NCBI GenBank assembly: GCA_903895195.1
Contig: CAITSZ010000047.1
Location: forward strand, 1-64,000
Direction of reading: 5' to 3'
DNA from: an uncultured Chlorobiaceae bacterium
Lineage (GTDB): Bacteria; Bacteroidota; Chlorobiia; Chlorobiales; Chlorobiaceae
Length of the DNA: 64,000 nt
Shown: positions 19,165 to 28,566 of the stretch, one piece after another
How positions within the stretch are numbered: the first letter of the stretch is position 1
Layout: each line of letters opens with the position of its first letter
The notes under the pieces: model-generated
The model's input: only the letters and a program-made list of their open reading frames with translations
Told to the model about the DNA's origin: nothing
Databases searched by the model: none
Program-made: the position numbers and the translations under genes

Positions 19165-19686
19165 TTATTTGACAACAAAGTGTGCACGACGGTTTTTTGC
19201 CCAGGCTTCTTCATTTTTGCCGGTATCAAACGGACGCTCAGAACCAAAACTGACCGATTCGAGGCGGGATGAGGCGACGCCAAGCTTGACTATATATTCT
19301 TTTGCACTTGCAGCTCTTCGCTCTCCAAGGGCCAGGTTGTACTCGGATGTTCCTCGTGAGTCACAGTGGCCTTCAATCACTACAGTCTTTGCCGCATTGG
19401 ATGTCAACCATGCTGAATTCTGCTTCAATTGATCCTGGGCATTCGAGCTGAGAACAGAACTGTCAAACTCAAAAAACAGGTCTCCAAGAGGTCCCGTCTG
19501 CCATTTATCGAACCCATATCCGGTACGAGCAGTCGGCAATGATGGGGATGATGGCGATTCGGAAGCAACTGCTGACGGAGAAGATACCTTTTCGGCAACT
19601 TCAGTTGATTTTACTGCACTTTTAGATGAGCATCCCGCAGTCAACACCATGGCAATGACAAGCATGCCCTTAATTTCTTTTTTCAT
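19165..19686 (-). CDS. pal: peptidoglycan-associated lipoprotein Pal
   Basis: Outer-membrane lipoprotein that binds diaminopimelate of peptidoglycan through an OmpA-like domain. Start set at the Met with AAGGAG nine bases upstream, giving [21 protein letters not shown] with lipobox LTAGC. A Ser/Pro-rich linker (about 20-55) precedes the OmpA domain (about 65-173): [52 protein letters not shown] and SFGSERPF. The C-terminus NRRAHFVVK contains the conserved NRRAxF. Between tolA and cpoB in the operon; the tolB gene that usually lies immediately upstream is absent. Confidence 0.95.
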   Translation of the reverse strand: MKKEIKGMLVIAMVLTAGCSSKSAVKSTEVAEKVSSPSAVASESPSSPSLPTARTGYGFDKWQTGPLGDLFFEFDSSVLSSNAQDQLKQNSAWLTSNAAKTVVIEGHCDSRGTSEYNLALGERRAASAKEYIVKLGVASSRLESVSFGSERPFDTGKNEEAWAKNRRAHFVVK

Positions 19687-19878
19687 CAATTCAGCTCCTT
19701 TTATCATTTAATAAAACAGGGAATACGGTATTGCGCTCTACCCATTACGGGGTTTTGAGTTATATCTGCAGTAAATATATTGTTTTCACCTCAATTTTCC
19801 CATGTAGAATATGCAAATTAATTGCCTATAGAAGGCTATGATACATGAGGTTACTGCACTCCTGAACGTAAAAAATGG

Positions 19879-20832
19879 TTACTTTTCAATTCCTTCAGGG
19901 GTAAACACAAATCCAATCCAGATATCACCTTTACCTTCCTCTTTTGGAATAAGTGGAAGTGGGGATGATTTTTCAAGGGCTTTTTTTACCGAATTGTTGA
20001 GATATTCGCTTGGAGCTTTTTTATCAAAAACGATCTTGTTAATTGTTCCGTTAGCAAGAATATTAATACGGACATAGACCTCCATTCCGTAACTGTTTTT
20101 AAGCAGCAACTTTGAAAACTCCCAGTTCTGCATAATAATCGAAGCGATTTCCGCCTGGTATGACGCTGTCGGCCCTCCTCCTCCATACCCTTTTCCAGCA
20201 CCGCTCCGGCCGCCAGATCCACTGCCTTTTTCACTTCCGGTACCTGTTGATGCAGGGTTGCCTTCGGACTTCACTTTCTGCTGAAGGCGGGAAAGTGCAT
20301 TGTTCAAACTACCGGCTGAGGGCTGAGGGGGGGAGGCTGCTTTCTTGTCGACATTCTGCTTGAGACGCTCAAGCGCTTTGGCGATATCAGCTGGTTTTTC
20401 AACAGCTTTCGGCTTTACTTTTTCAGGCAAAGGTTTGACTGCAACTTTCTTCGGAGGAACCGGAGCCGGTTCAGGAACTTTTTCCTTAACCTTAACGGGT
20501 TTTGTTTCTTTCTTTGGAGTTACGGCTGCAACTTCGGGGATGGCGGCCTTTACAGTAACACTGTTTTTGCTTTCGGCAGGATGCGGTGGGGCCTCGGATG
20601 AGGGAGCTGGAGCGGCCTCTTTACCACCCTTTTCAGAAACTTCATACGATCCACCTGAACCGGGAAGCGAGACAATACTGACAGTTACAATTTTAGGCTT
20701 AACAATCCGGTTAGCATCCAGGATCTGGAGATAGATTGCCAGAAAAATCACAAGGGCATGAGTGAGTGCTGCCGCAACAAGCCAAAGTGAAAAATTCTTT
20801 TCAGCATAACCAGGCTTCTGACCTTTTTCCAT
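19879..20832 (-). CDS. tolA: TolA/TonB-like energy-transducing protein
   Basis: Inner-membrane-anchored protein bridging TolQR to the outer membrane. One N-terminal helix (about 17-37, LWLVAAALTHALVIFLAIYLQ), a Pro/Lys/Glu/Ala-rich periplasmic spacer with short helical segments (about 60-205), a Gly-rich hinge, and a C-terminal TolA/TonB fold (about 225-317; YQAEIASIIMQNWEFSK...VYVRINILANGTINKIVFDKKAPSEYLNNSVKKALEKSSPLPLIP). The spacer is short for TolA. Start: ATG at 20832 preferred over the GTG three codons upstream. Its position after tolQ-tolR favours TolA, but a TonB function cannot be excluded. Confidence 0.85.
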   Translation of the reverse strand: MEKGQKPGYAEKNFSLWLVAAALTHALVIFLAIYLQILDANRIVKPKIVTVSIVSLPGSGGSYEVSEKGGKEAAPAPSSEAPPHPAESKNSVTVKAAIPEVAAVTPKKETKPVKVKEKVPEPAPVPPKKVAVKPLPEKVKPKAVEKPADIAKALERLKQNVDKKAASPPQPSAGSLNNALSRLQQKVKSEGNPASTGTGSEKGSGSGGRSGAGKGYGGGGPTASYQAEIASIIMQNWEFSKLLLKNSYGMEVYVRINILANGTINKIVFDKKAPSEYLNNSVKKALEKSSPLPLIPKEEGKGDIWIGFVFTPEGIEK

Positions 20833-20841
20833 ACTCCCCAC

Positions 20842-21264
20842 TTATTTTTCACCTGCCTTAGCTGCCGGCGCCGGTTCAGTCACCATGCCAATATGCTCAA
20901 TCCCGGCATCCTTGATCTGGGACATAACATCCATTACCAGCCCGTAAGGAAGAGATTTATCGGCTTTAAGATAGACATCACCGGTACGCTTCACATCCAG
21001 TATGGTCGGTAACTTCTGGCGTACCTCAGAGGCATTCAATTGGTATTGATTAATAAACACACGACGAGAAGCGTCTATGCTGATGACAAGGGCTTTTTCA
21101 TCGATGTCCATCTGCTGATGGGTCGTCTGGGGGGTATCAACTTTCACGCCATTTGTCATCATGGGAGCTGTTACCATAAAAATAATCAGCAACACAAGCA
21201 TGACATCAACGAAGGGTGTCACATTGATGTCGCTCATCAACCTGCCTTTACCTGAAGTTATCAT
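20842..21264 (-). CDS. tolR: TolR/ExbD biopolymer transport protein
   Basis: 140 residues. A single N-terminal helix (about 17-38) has the proton-path Asp20 in the hallmark SDINVTPFVDVMLVLLIIFMVTAPMM, followed by a periplasmic domain (about 45-135) ending AGIEHIGMVTEP. With TolQ it forms the proton-driven motor. 14 bp after tolQ; the next gene starts within 10 bp of its stop, so translation is likely coupled. Confidence 0.94.
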   Translation of the reverse strand: MITSGKGRLMSDINVTPFVDVMLVLLIIFMVTAPMMTNGVKVDTPQTTHQQMDIDEKALVISIDASRRVFINQYQLNASEVRQKLPTILDVKRTGDVYLKADKSLPYGLVMDVMSQIKDAGIEHIGMVTEPAPAAKAGEK

Positions 21265-21278
21265 ATTCTGCAGGGCAC

Positions 21279-21938
21279 CTATGGTTCGTTAATGAATGCG
21301 GCAACAAATTCCGGAGAGAACTCCTCAAGATCGCGCTCAATAATGCTGATCTGATGGGTAAAATAGTTGTAGGCCATAACTGCGGGAATAGCCGCAGCAA
21401 GACCTGCCGCGGTAGCGATCAAAGCCTCTGAGATACCCGGGGCTACGGCGGCAAGGGAGGCTGACTGGGCCTTGCCAATGTTGTGAAATGAGGTCATGAT
21501 TCCCCATACGGTTCCAAAAAGACCAATGAACGGAGCGGTATTGCCTACTGTTGCAAGAAACGGAACCAGTGAGGACAAGCGCTTGCTTTCGGCATTGGCT
21601 TCACGTTTAACTGCACGGGCAATGCGAGCTTTGAGCTGGCGAATATCGACCTTATCGCCAAGAGCATGGTACTCGACATACCCGGAACGGAAAACCCTCG
21701 GAAGAGAGCCTTTGCGGTATTTTTCACTTTCGACAAATGCCTTGTCAACATTGTAGATTTCGAAGAAATAGTCCAGGAAAGCTCTGGATTCACTCAAAGA
21801 TTTCCTGACATAGGTAAATTTGTATGCCATGATAGCCCATGATACAATAGAGAACGAGAGCAGGATAGAAAGCACAAACAGGACAACAGGTCCGGCATCA
21901 GAAAGCAAGCCAAAAATTCCGAGTTTAGAATCAACCAT
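21279..21938 (-). CDS. tolQ: TolQ/ExbB proton channel protein
   Basis: 219 residues with the MotA/TolQ/ExbB domain: helix 1 at about 17-38, a cytoplasmic helical stretch to about 125, then two helices (about 129-151 and 175-200) with TVGNTAPFIGLFGTVWGIMTSFHNIG and ISEALIATAAGLAAAIPAVMAYNYF. These motifs are diagnostic. It opens the tol-pal operon; a kinase-like membrane gene (21960-23543) ends 22 bp upstream on the same strand and may be cotranscribed. Confidence 0.94.
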   Translation of the reverse strand: MVDSKLGIFGLLSDAGPVVLFVLSILLSFSIVSWAIMAYKFTYVRKSLSESRAFLDYFFEIYNVDKAFVESEKYRKGSLPRVFRSGYVEYHALGDKVDIRQLKARIARAVKREANAESKRLSSLVPFLATVGNTAPFIGLFGTVWGIMTSFHNIGKAQSASLAAVAPGISEALIATAAGLAAAIPAVMAYNYFTHQISIIERDLEEFSPEFVAAFINEP

Positions 21939-21959
21939 ATCGATAGAAACAATTAAAGT

Positions 21960-23543
21960 TCAATGAAACAAATGCACATTCTCAATCACCATATACGCCA
22001 AGGCGGAACCGGAAAGTGCACAAAGGGTATTGACGAGGTCGTTGTTAACCAAGGGGGTACCTTTTATAAGCCGGTTTTCAACAAGTGAGCCATCCTCTGC
22101 AAGGCTATGGGTCCTTTCGGTTACTTTTTCGCGAATGGGGTCGAAATACTGTGCCTGAACGGTGGCTCCGAAAAAGCTGTCAACCATACTGGCCAGAAGT
22201 CCTGAAAAGCCTATGAGAAGAAACGATTGGAGTATTCCAAAATCGGAGAGCCATTTGACATTGACAAGCATGGCGCTTGCACAGATAAATAGCGAACCAA
22301 GAAATGCACCTGAAGTACCCGGCACGGAAACACCTCCAGATGTTCCGACTGGCACCTCCTTGAATGTGGTAACCAGCCAGGCTTTTGGATTTGGCCACAT
22401 GGTACCGATCTCTGTTGCCCAGGTATCAGCCTGCACCGCAGCAAGCGTTCCAAGGTAGGCAAAAAACACAGCCGGGTTATTTGTGAGCGAAAAAATAACC
22501 ATTAAAACCCATGCTATACCGCCATTGGCATAAACCTGACCGGCATCGCGCTGAGAGCCTTTTTCAAAAACAAGATCAAATTTCGCTTTACGTTTTTTAC
22601 CAAGCTTTGATAAAACAGATGACAAGAGATAAAAGGTAAGAAGCGGTACCGTCCAGGCCATCCCTCCAATACCAAAAATAGTTGTGCCGAGCAAAAATGT
22701 CGCAGTTGCGCCACTGTTATTGAGGAACTTGACTTTAATGGAGAAAACGGCAAGAAGAAAAGCAAAAAGTCCACCGATAAGAAAATTCTCAAGAAGAATG
22801 GTGTGGTTCACTTCAAGAACATAGAGGGCGTAGGCGATCGACAGGGGAATGAAAAAATTGTCGAGACCATGCGATAAAAGAGCCTCTACTGCAGTTGAGA
22901 CAACCGCAAGAAGAAGTGCAAGAGCTAAAAGCATCAATAATGACTTTCCGGCCAATCCTCCTGTAAAATCTTTACTGAATACCATGAGAGTGGCACTAAG
23001 CAGAATAAAACTGCTGAAAAACATTGTCAACGACCCCTCAACAGTTTTAGGGTTTTTTGTCAGATGCTCAATATGTTTTTTGCCGACCGAACTCCCCACA
23101 AGAGCGGCAAGGGAGTCACTGACGCCCATAACGAGCATGGAGGTCTGCAGTATCCACTTATGGGACTCCCAGAGAAAAAGAATCTGAAGCAGAAAAATAA
23201 GAGGAAACAAAAGTGATCCATAACTTTTAACTGCCGGCGACTGAACATTATTGTCTTCGGGAAGAGCAAGCAGAGAGCCAAACCATTTGAATCGGATATT
23301 AAGCCCGTTGAAGAGCAAAAAAACAAGTGCTGCAAGCGCCGGGTAAAAGCTGGAGTGGAAATAGGATGGCACAAAGAAAATGACGACACCCATGCAGAAA
23401 TGAGTAATTTTTCTGACTACAAGACTGCTGATACTGAATTTTCTTGTGAGAAGTTCAGCAAGAAGAACAAACAGCAGAACAAGGCATAATGTCAAAAAAA
23501 AGGCTGGTAAATCCTGAGGCAATGGAGCTTGGATGTTCAGCAT
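21960..23543 (-). CDS. phytol kinase (VTE5-like) fused to DUF92 phytyl-phosphate kinase (VTE6-like)
   Basis: 527-residue polytopic membrane protein joining two families that are separate proteins in plants and cyanobacteria. Residues about 1-240 are a dolichol/phytol-kinase-type domain (VVRKITHFCMGVVIFF; VMGVSDSLAALVGSSVGKKHI; KTVEGSLTMFFSSF). Residues about 250-525 are DUF92 (FLLGTTIFGIGGMAWTVPLLTFYLLSS; KGSQRDAGQVYANGG; VQADTWATEIG; PVGTSGGVSVPGT). Together they would convert phytol to phytyl diphosphate in two steps, for esterifying bacteriochlorophyll or making quinones. Enzymatic roles come from plant VTE5/VTE6; substrate here could be farnesol or phytol. Directly upstream of tolQ. Confidence 0.8.
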   Translation of the reverse strand: MLNIQAPLPQDLPAFFLTLCLVLLFVLLAELLTRKFSISSLVVRKITHFCMGVVIFFVPSYFHSSFYPALAALVFLLFNGLNIRFKWFGSLLALPEDNNVQSPAVKSYGSLLFPLIFLLQILFLWESHKWILQTSMLVMGVSDSLAALVGSSVGKKHIEHLTKNPKTVEGSLTMFFSSFILLSATLMVFSKDFTGGLAGKSLLMLLALALLLAVVSTAVEALLSHGLDNFFIPLSIAYALYVLEVNHTILLENFLIGGLFAFLLAVFSIKVKFLNNSGATATFLLGTTIFGIGGMAWTVPLLTFYLLSSVLSKLGKKRKAKFDLVFEKGSQRDAGQVYANGGIAWVLMVIFSLTNNPAVFFAYLGTLAAVQADTWATEIGTMWPNPKAWLVTTFKEVPVGTSGGVSVPGTSGAFLGSLFICASAMLVNVKWLSDFGILQSFLLIGFSGLLASMVDSFFGATVQAQYFDPIREKVTERTHSLAEDGSLVENRLIKGTPLVNNDLVNTLCALSGSALAYMVIENVHLFH

Positions 23544-23645
23544 GGCTGTGATTCTTTTTTGATTGTTTTAGCACTAAAATATAGGCACTTAACTGAGCAA
23601 TGAATTTCTTTGAAAAATATAACTGTAACTCAACATAATAAACAG

Positions 23646-23665
23646 TAAAATCCCATGGGATTTTA
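23646..23665. promoter_or_regulatory. 20-bp perfect palindrome upstream of the phytol-kinase fusion gene
   Basis: TAAAATCCCATGGGATTTTA reads the same on both strands. It lies about 105 bp before the minus-strand gene and 380 bp before ilvD. A zero-spacer palindrome fits a dimeric repressor site better than a terminator, although TTAACTTTTTT follows on the plus strand. Confidence 0.45.
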
Positions 23666-24042
23666 ACTTTTTTAACGTTTGCTTTAATAAAACATTAAAT
23701 GTAATTTATTAGGAAATTTCAGTTTATTACCGATAGAAACTTGTTCGCTTCAATGTCTGCATTCATTTTATATACCTGCAGTGCAGGCCGTGCTTCTGAA
23801 GAACCTGCGCTGACTATGACAGCCGGTTGCGGCAGTAATGATAAGCATTTGCTTGATACCCTCCATTCCATGATCGGGTTTTTTGTCACTGTGGTGATTT
23901 CATCACTGAGCATTGCTGTGCTCTGAACCCAAAGCCGATCCCAAGTCCATTTTTTTCTCTTTCAGACTTTTCATCAGTGTGGCTTCGGGAACAACGGTCT
24001 CGGAGGTTTCTTATAATTGTCAAAAAAATTAATTGAACTGCA
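23666..24042. other. intergenic leader region before ilvD, no supported gene
   Basis: Short open frames exist on both strands but none has a ribosome-binding site or a family match. No T-box, leader peptide rich in Ile/Leu/Val codons or other known riboswitch was seen. The last 120 bp (T-rich run, then CTCGGAGGTTTCTTATAAT) probably carries the ilv promoter. Confidence 0.4.
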
Positions 24043-25740
24043 ATGCGATCTGATACTATCAAAACCGGCTTCGAGAAAGCGCCTCACCGCAGTCTTCTGA
24101 AAGCCACAGGGTCAATTGTCTCAAACGATGACTTCAGAAAACCGTTTATAGGTATATGCAACTCTTATAATGAACTTATTCCAGGTCATGCCCATCTTCA
24201 GGAGCTTGGAAAAATTGCAAAAGAGGAGGTTCGCAAAGCCGGGGGTGTACCCTTTGAGTTCAATACGATTGGAGTTTGCGATGGCATTGCCATGGGACAT
24301 ATCGGCATGCGCTACTCTCTTGCAAGCCGTGAACTTATTGCTGACAGTGTTGAAACCGTTGCTGAAGCTCACCAGCTCGATGGACTTGTCTGTATACCTA
24401 ACTGTGACAAGATCACGCCTGGAATGATGATGGCTGCTCTTCGAATAAACATTCCTGTTATTTTCGTTTCGGGAGGGCCGATGAAGGCCGGGCATACCCC
24501 TTCAGGAAAAACCATTGACCTGATTTCGGTATTTGAGGCAGTAGGCCAGTACAGTAAGGGAAAAATCAGCGACAGTGAACTGGAGTCGATAGAAGACAAT
24601 GCCTGCCCAGGCTGCGGCTCGTGTTCCGGAATGTTTACAGCCAACTCGATGAACTGCCTGAGTGAAGCCCTTGGTTTTGCTCTGCCGGGCAACGGGACAA
24701 TACTTGCAATTGACCCTCGACGTAATGAACTGGTAGAGGAAGCTTCACGCCGGATCATTGATCTGGTAAAAAAGAATATCAGACCGAGAGATATCTTTAC
24801 CCGCAAAGCACTGCTGAATGCTTTTGCTCTTGACTTTGCAATGGGAGGAAGCACTAACACCATTTTGCATACACTGGCCCTTGCAAATGAAGCGGAAGTG
24901 GATTTTGATTTCTCTGAACTCAATGCCCTTTCTGCCAAAACACCGTATATATGCAAGGTGAGCCCGGCAACAATGGCCGTCCATATAGAGGATGTCGACC
25001 GGGCCGGAGGAGTATCGGCGATCCTTCATGAACTCAGCAGGATTGAGGGGCTTCTTGACCTCTCTACCTTGACGGTAACCGGGAAAACACTTGGTGAGAA
25101 TATTGCAGATGCTGAGGTCATGGACCGATCTGTCATAAGAAGCGTTGAAGACCCCTACTCATTTTCGGGTGGTCTGGCTGTTCTGTACGGGAATATTGCC
25201 CCGCTTGGCGCTGTTGTCAAAACCGGAGCGGTCGCTGCTGGAATGATGAAACATACCGGCCCTGCAAAGGTCTATGACTGCCAGGATGATGCCATCAAAG
25301 GCATTATGGAGGATGATGTCAAAGCCGGTGATGTGGTGGTCATTCGCTATGAGGGGCCAAAAGGCGGTCCCGGAATGCCTGAAATGCTCTCCCCTACCAG
25401 CGCCATTATGGGTCGAGGTCTTGGAGAATCAGTTGCGCTTATTACTGATGGACGGTTTTCGGGAGGCTCGAGAGGTGCCTGCATTGGACATATTTCACCT
25501 GAAGCGGCAGAAAATGGTCCGATTGCCGCACTTGAAAATGGCGATATAATAACTGTTGATATTCCAAACAGGAGCATCTCTGTCGATTTGACCGATGAGA
25601 TTATTGCTGAACGGCTCGGGTTGCTCAAGCCGTTTGTGCCCAAAATAAAAAAAGGCTATCTGGCCAGATATGCGCAACTGGTCACATCAGCCAATACCGG
25701 GGCAATACTGAAAAGCACTGTTACCTGTGAACCTAAATAA
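24043..25740 (+). CDS. ilvD: dihydroxy-acid dehydratase
   Basis: Fe-S dehydratase for the third common step of valine, leucine and isoleucine synthesis. Cluster ligands are in [11 protein letters not shown] (about Cys122) and [19 protein letters not shown] (about 188-205). [15 protein letters not shown] and [31 protein letters not shown] are diagnostic; 565 residues is full length. The absence of a third Cys-containing variation suggests the standard oxygen-sensitive cluster, acceptable in an anaerobe. First gene of the ilv-leu-cimA operon; its stop overlaps the GTG that could start ilvB. Confidence 0.97.
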   Translation: MRSDTIKTGFEKAPHRSLLKATGSIVSNDDFRKPFIGICNSYNELIPGHAHLQELGKIAKEEVRKAGGVPFEFNTIGVCDGIAMGHIGMRYSLASRELIADSVETVAEAHQLDGLVCIPNCDKITPGMMMAALRINIPVIFVSGGPMKAGHTPSGKTIDLISVFEAVGQYSKGKISDSELESIEDNACPGCGSCSGMFTANSMNCLSEALGFALPGNGTILAIDPRRNELVEEASRRIIDLVKKNIRPRDIFTRKALLNAFALDFAMGGSTNTILHTLALANEAEVDFDFSELNALSAKTPYICKVSPATMAVHIEDVDRAGGVSAILHELSRIEGLLDLSTLTVTGKTLGENIADAEVMDRSVIRSVEDPYSFSGGLAVLYGNIAPLGAVVKTGAVAAGMMKHTGPAKVYDCQDDAIKGIMEDDVKAGDVVVIRYEGPKGGPGMPEMLSPTSAIMGRGLGESVALITDGRFSGGSRGACIGHISPEAAENGPIAALENGDIITVDIPNRSISVDLTDEIIAERLGLLKPFVPKIKKGYLARYAQLVTSANTGAILKSTVTCEPK

Positions 25741-27469
25741 ACACGCTATGCATTCTTCAGGCCAAACTCTCAATGGCTCAGAAATTTTTTTCGAATGTCT
25801 ACGACGAGAAAACGTTGAATATATTTTCGGGTATCCGGGCGGATCGCTCTTAAAAGTATATGAGACTCTTTACGATATAAAGGATATCAAGCACATTCTT
25901 GTCCGTCATGAACAGGGTGCAACTCATATGGCTGAGGGATACGCACGCGCGACAGGAAAACCCGGAGTTGTGCTTGTCACTTCGGGGCCCGGTGCGACAA
26001 ATACCGTTACCGGCATTGCGAATGCCTATATGGACTCATCACCGATGGTGGTCTTTACCGGACAGGTTCCAAGCTCACTGATCGGCAATGATGCCTTTCA
26101 GGAAGCAGATATTGTCGGTATCACCAGACCAATCACAAAACACAATTTTCTTGTCAAGGATGTCAAAGAGCTTGCCTTAACAATCCGCAAGGCATTTTTT
26201 CTTGCTTCAAACGGCAGACCAGGACCTGTTCTGATTGATATGCCGAAAGATATTCTGAATGCATCATGCACATTCCATTGGCCTGAAACAGTAGAAATCC
26301 GGGGATTCAAACCAACAATCACATGCCACATCAACCAGGTCGAGAAAGCTGCGCATAAAATTGCCAAAGCAAAACGTCCTCTTCTTTACATTGGCGGCGG
26401 AGTCATCAGTGCTGAAGCATCAGAAGAGCTTCGGACTTTTGCGATACAACAGAATATACCGGTCACCATGACCCTGCAGGGACTTGGAGCTTTTCCCGGT
26501 AACCATCCACTCAGCATGGGCATGCTTGGCATGCATGGCACATACTGGTCCAATCAGGCGGTAAATGCCTGTGATGTGCTTATTGCTGTTGGTGCGCGAT
26601 TTGATGACAGGGTCACGGGAAAAATTGAGACGTTTGCTCCAAATGCTTTCATAATTCACAATGACATTGATCCTACCAATGTCGATAAAAACATCAAAGT
26701 GGACTTGCCGATTGTCGGCGATGCCAAAGACTTTCTGGCCAAGCTCCTTGAAGAGACACCGGAAACGGTCGAAAATCGGGACAGCTGGCTTGCAGATATC
26801 CAATCATGGCGTGAACTGTGCCCGTTGACGTACAACAAGGAAGATGGGGCTCTGAGAACCGAATATGTTATTGATGAGGTGTCGAAACAAACGGAGGGAA
26901 ATGCTGTCGTAGTAACCGATGTCGGCCAGCACCAGATGTGGACATCGCAATATTATACGTTCCGCAATCCACGCTCAATCATCACCAGCGGAGGACTCGG
27001 CACCATGGGGTTCGGCCTTCCTGCGGCTATCGGGGCTGCTTTCGGCATCAGCGATCGTCCGGTTATCCTGTTCAGTGGAGATGGAGGGATTATGATGAAT
27101 ATTCAGGAAATTGTCACTGCTGTTCACTATAAAACACCGATAAAAATATTCCTTATCAACAACAGCTTTCTCGGTATGGTCCGGCAATGGCAGGAGCTGT
27201 TCCATAAAGAAAAATACTCATTTACTGATCTTGGAGAGAGCAACCCTGACTTTGTCAAGGTTGCAGAAGCGTTCAGATGCAAGGCTATCCTGGCAGACAC
27301 ACCGGAATCTGCAAAAGCTGCTATCAAAGAGGCGCTTGCCTATAATGAAGGGCCGGTCTTTGTTGATTTCAGGGTTATGAAAAAGGATATGGTTTTTCCT
27401 ATGGTCCCGGCAGGTGGCTCAATAAGTGACATGCTTCTGGCAAGGTTGAACCCTAAAACAATGGTGTGA
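25727..27469 (+). CDS. ilvB: acetolactate synthase large (catalytic) subunit
   Basis: ThDP/FAD enzyme joining pyruvate with pyruvate or 2-oxobutyrate. 580 residues: N-terminal ThDP pyrimidine domain with [17 protein letters not shown] and the catalytic Glu in [22 protein letters not shown], central domain with [18 protein letters not shown], and C-terminal ThDP motif [29 protein letters not shown]. Two starts are possible: GTG at 25727 inside ilvD, or ATG at 25748 just after it. The regulatory subunit ilvN is not adjacent but lies about 1.1 kb downstream, past a DUF805 gene. Confidence 0.96.
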   Translation: MNLNKHAMHSSGQTLNGSEIFFECLRRENVEYIFGYPGGSLLKVYETLYDIKDIKHILVRHEQGATHMAEGYARATGKPGVVLVTSGPGATNTVTGIANAYMDSSPMVVFTGQVPSSLIGNDAFQEADIVGITRPITKHNFLVKDVKELALTIRKAFFLASNGRPGPVLIDMPKDILNASCTFHWPETVEIRGFKPTITCHINQVEKAAHKIAKAKRPLLYIGGGVISAEASEELRTFAIQQNIPVTMTLQGLGAFPGNHPLSMGMLGMHGTYWSNQAVNACDVLIAVGARFDDRVTGKIETFAPNAFIIHNDIDPTNVDKNIKVDLPIVGDAKDFLAKLLEETPETVENRDSWLADIQSWRELCPLTYNKEDGALRTEYVIDEVSKQTEGNAVVVTDVGQHQMWTSQYYTFRNPRSIITSGGLGTMGFGLPAAIGAAFGISDRPVILFSGDGGIMMNIQEIVTAVHYKTPIKIFLINNSFLGMVRQWQELFHKEKYSFTDLGESNPDFVKVAEAFRCKAILADTPESAKAAIKEALAYNEGPVFVDFRVMKKDMVFPMVPAGGSISDMLLARLNPKTMV

Positions 27470-27540
27470 TGCTGACTGTACGACAGATCAACGTTGCATT
27501 ATGTGTTTTCCGTATTTTACAGGTTCGGTTGAACAAATCG

Positions 27541-27573
27541 AATCCTCTATAACGGAATATTTTATAGAGGATT
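27541..27573 (+). terminator. hairpin after ilvB
   Basis: Perfect 12-bp stem AATCCTCTATAA (27541-27552) / TTATAGAGGATT (27562-27573), 9-nt loop, about 70 nt past the ilvB stop. No T-run follows, so it may be an attenuating or stabilising structure. Confidence 0.5.
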
Positions 27574-27681
27574 TGCCGGACATTGATTATTGCTTTTGTA
27601 TTACGTACTACAAATGCCAAGTAAATAATTACAGATAGAGATTTGTTATTAAAGCCAGAGAGCTGAAAATAAAATACTACA

Positions 27682-28431
27682 ATGTTTAAATCCGTTTTTT
27701 CATTTGAAGGAAGAATTAACAGGCGGGAATACTTATTAAGTTTTCTCATATTTTCGGCAGGGGTCTCAATAATGCATCCTATAGTTATCAGTATTCTTTC
27801 TGGTTATATGAATACAGAGACTTATGCTCCGGTTGCACACTTGATATCCTTGATTGCATGTGCTCCATTTGCTTTCTTTTATTTTGCTCAGGGCGCAAAA
27901 AGGTGTCATGATATAAGCACAAGTATGTGGTGGCAATTATTGCCCTTTTTTGGCCTTTTATTATTGCTGAAAAAAGGCGATTTGACTCGAAATGAATATG
28001 GGTCTAATCCTAACAAATCAGGCAGTAATAGAAATCGTGACACGAGGGATAATGGCGATGATCATTACCTAAGTTCAAAGCAATTAGAAAACCCCTTTAT
28101 TGAAACAAGGAACTTACTGAGAAAATCTAAACTTGACGGGCTTATAAGCGAAGAGGAGTATAAAGAAAAGAACACCTTATTAGATATAAATGAACGAGAG
28201 TATAATGAGAAAAAAGATTTGCTTATCAGAAAAGAAGAGGTTGATAAAATTGCGAAACCAATATTAGATAACCTGGATAGGCTGGTAATAGACGGAATAT
28301 TCACTCAAGCTGAATATGAGGAAAAGAAACAAGAGCTTTACGATAGACTTTTACATGAATCTCATCATTCCAGGCGCATCAAAATTGCCAACAGTTATAC
28401 GAAAAGAATTTTTCATCCTTTTAAAAGGTAA
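27682..28431 (+). CDS. DUF805 membrane protein with two SHOCT-like tail modules
   Basis: 249 residues. A DUF805 domain (about 1-115) has the opening FSFEGRINRREYL, three or four membrane helices and the motif AKRCHDISTSMWWQLLPFFGLLLLLKKGD...NEYG. The tail is charged and helical and holds two SHOCT-like units, LLRKSKLDGLISEEEYKEKNTLL (about 147-169) and LDRLVIDGIFTQAEYEEKKQELYDRLL (about 208-234), short oligomerisation modules often at the end of bacterial proteins. It sits between ilvB and ilvN, is AT-richer than its neighbours, and has nothing to do with amino-acid synthesis. Probably an insertion into the operon. Function unknown. Confidence 0.8.
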   Translation: MFKSVFSFEGRINRREYLLSFLIFSAGVSIMHPIVISILSGYMNTETYAPVAHLISLIACAPFAFFYFAQGAKRCHDISTSMWWQLLPFFGLLLLLKKGDLTRNEYGSNPNKSGSNRNRDTRDNGDDHYLSSKQLENPFIETRNLLRKSKLDGLISEEEYKEKNTLLDINEREYNEKKDLLIRKEEVDKIAKPILDNLDRLVIDGIFTQAEYEEKKQELYDRLLHESHHSRRIKIANSYTKRIFHPFKR

Positions 28432-28439
28432 AAAATTCT

Positions 28440-28550
28440 GAAAAAAAGAAGAATAGGAGGGAGGGCGGTCGGCGGTGCTGATTGCTGAGGGAAGATAAGA
28501 AGAGAGTTGGCAGTCGGAAAAGAATTAGATTAGACGGACTTATAAGGATA
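28440..28550. repeat. dispersed intergenic repeat strings before ilvN
   Basis: GGCGGTCGGCGGTGCTGATTGCTGAGGG, then AGAGTTGGCAGTCGG, then GACGGACTTATAAGG. These match the repeat families at 6.3, 9.2, 13.2 and 63.6 kb and mark the 3' boundary of the interrupted operon segment. Confidence 0.6.
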
Positions 28551-28566
28551 TAATTTTCACTATTCC

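Noticed and set aside
23741-23926. 61-codon frame with a hydrophobic end before ilvD
   Set aside because: No ribosome-binding site, an equal-length frame on the other strand, and no known match; not enough to call a gene.
23927-24042. T-box or ilv attenuator leader
   Set aside because: No AGGGTGG-type T-box core and no run of Ile/Leu/Val codons ahead of a terminator.
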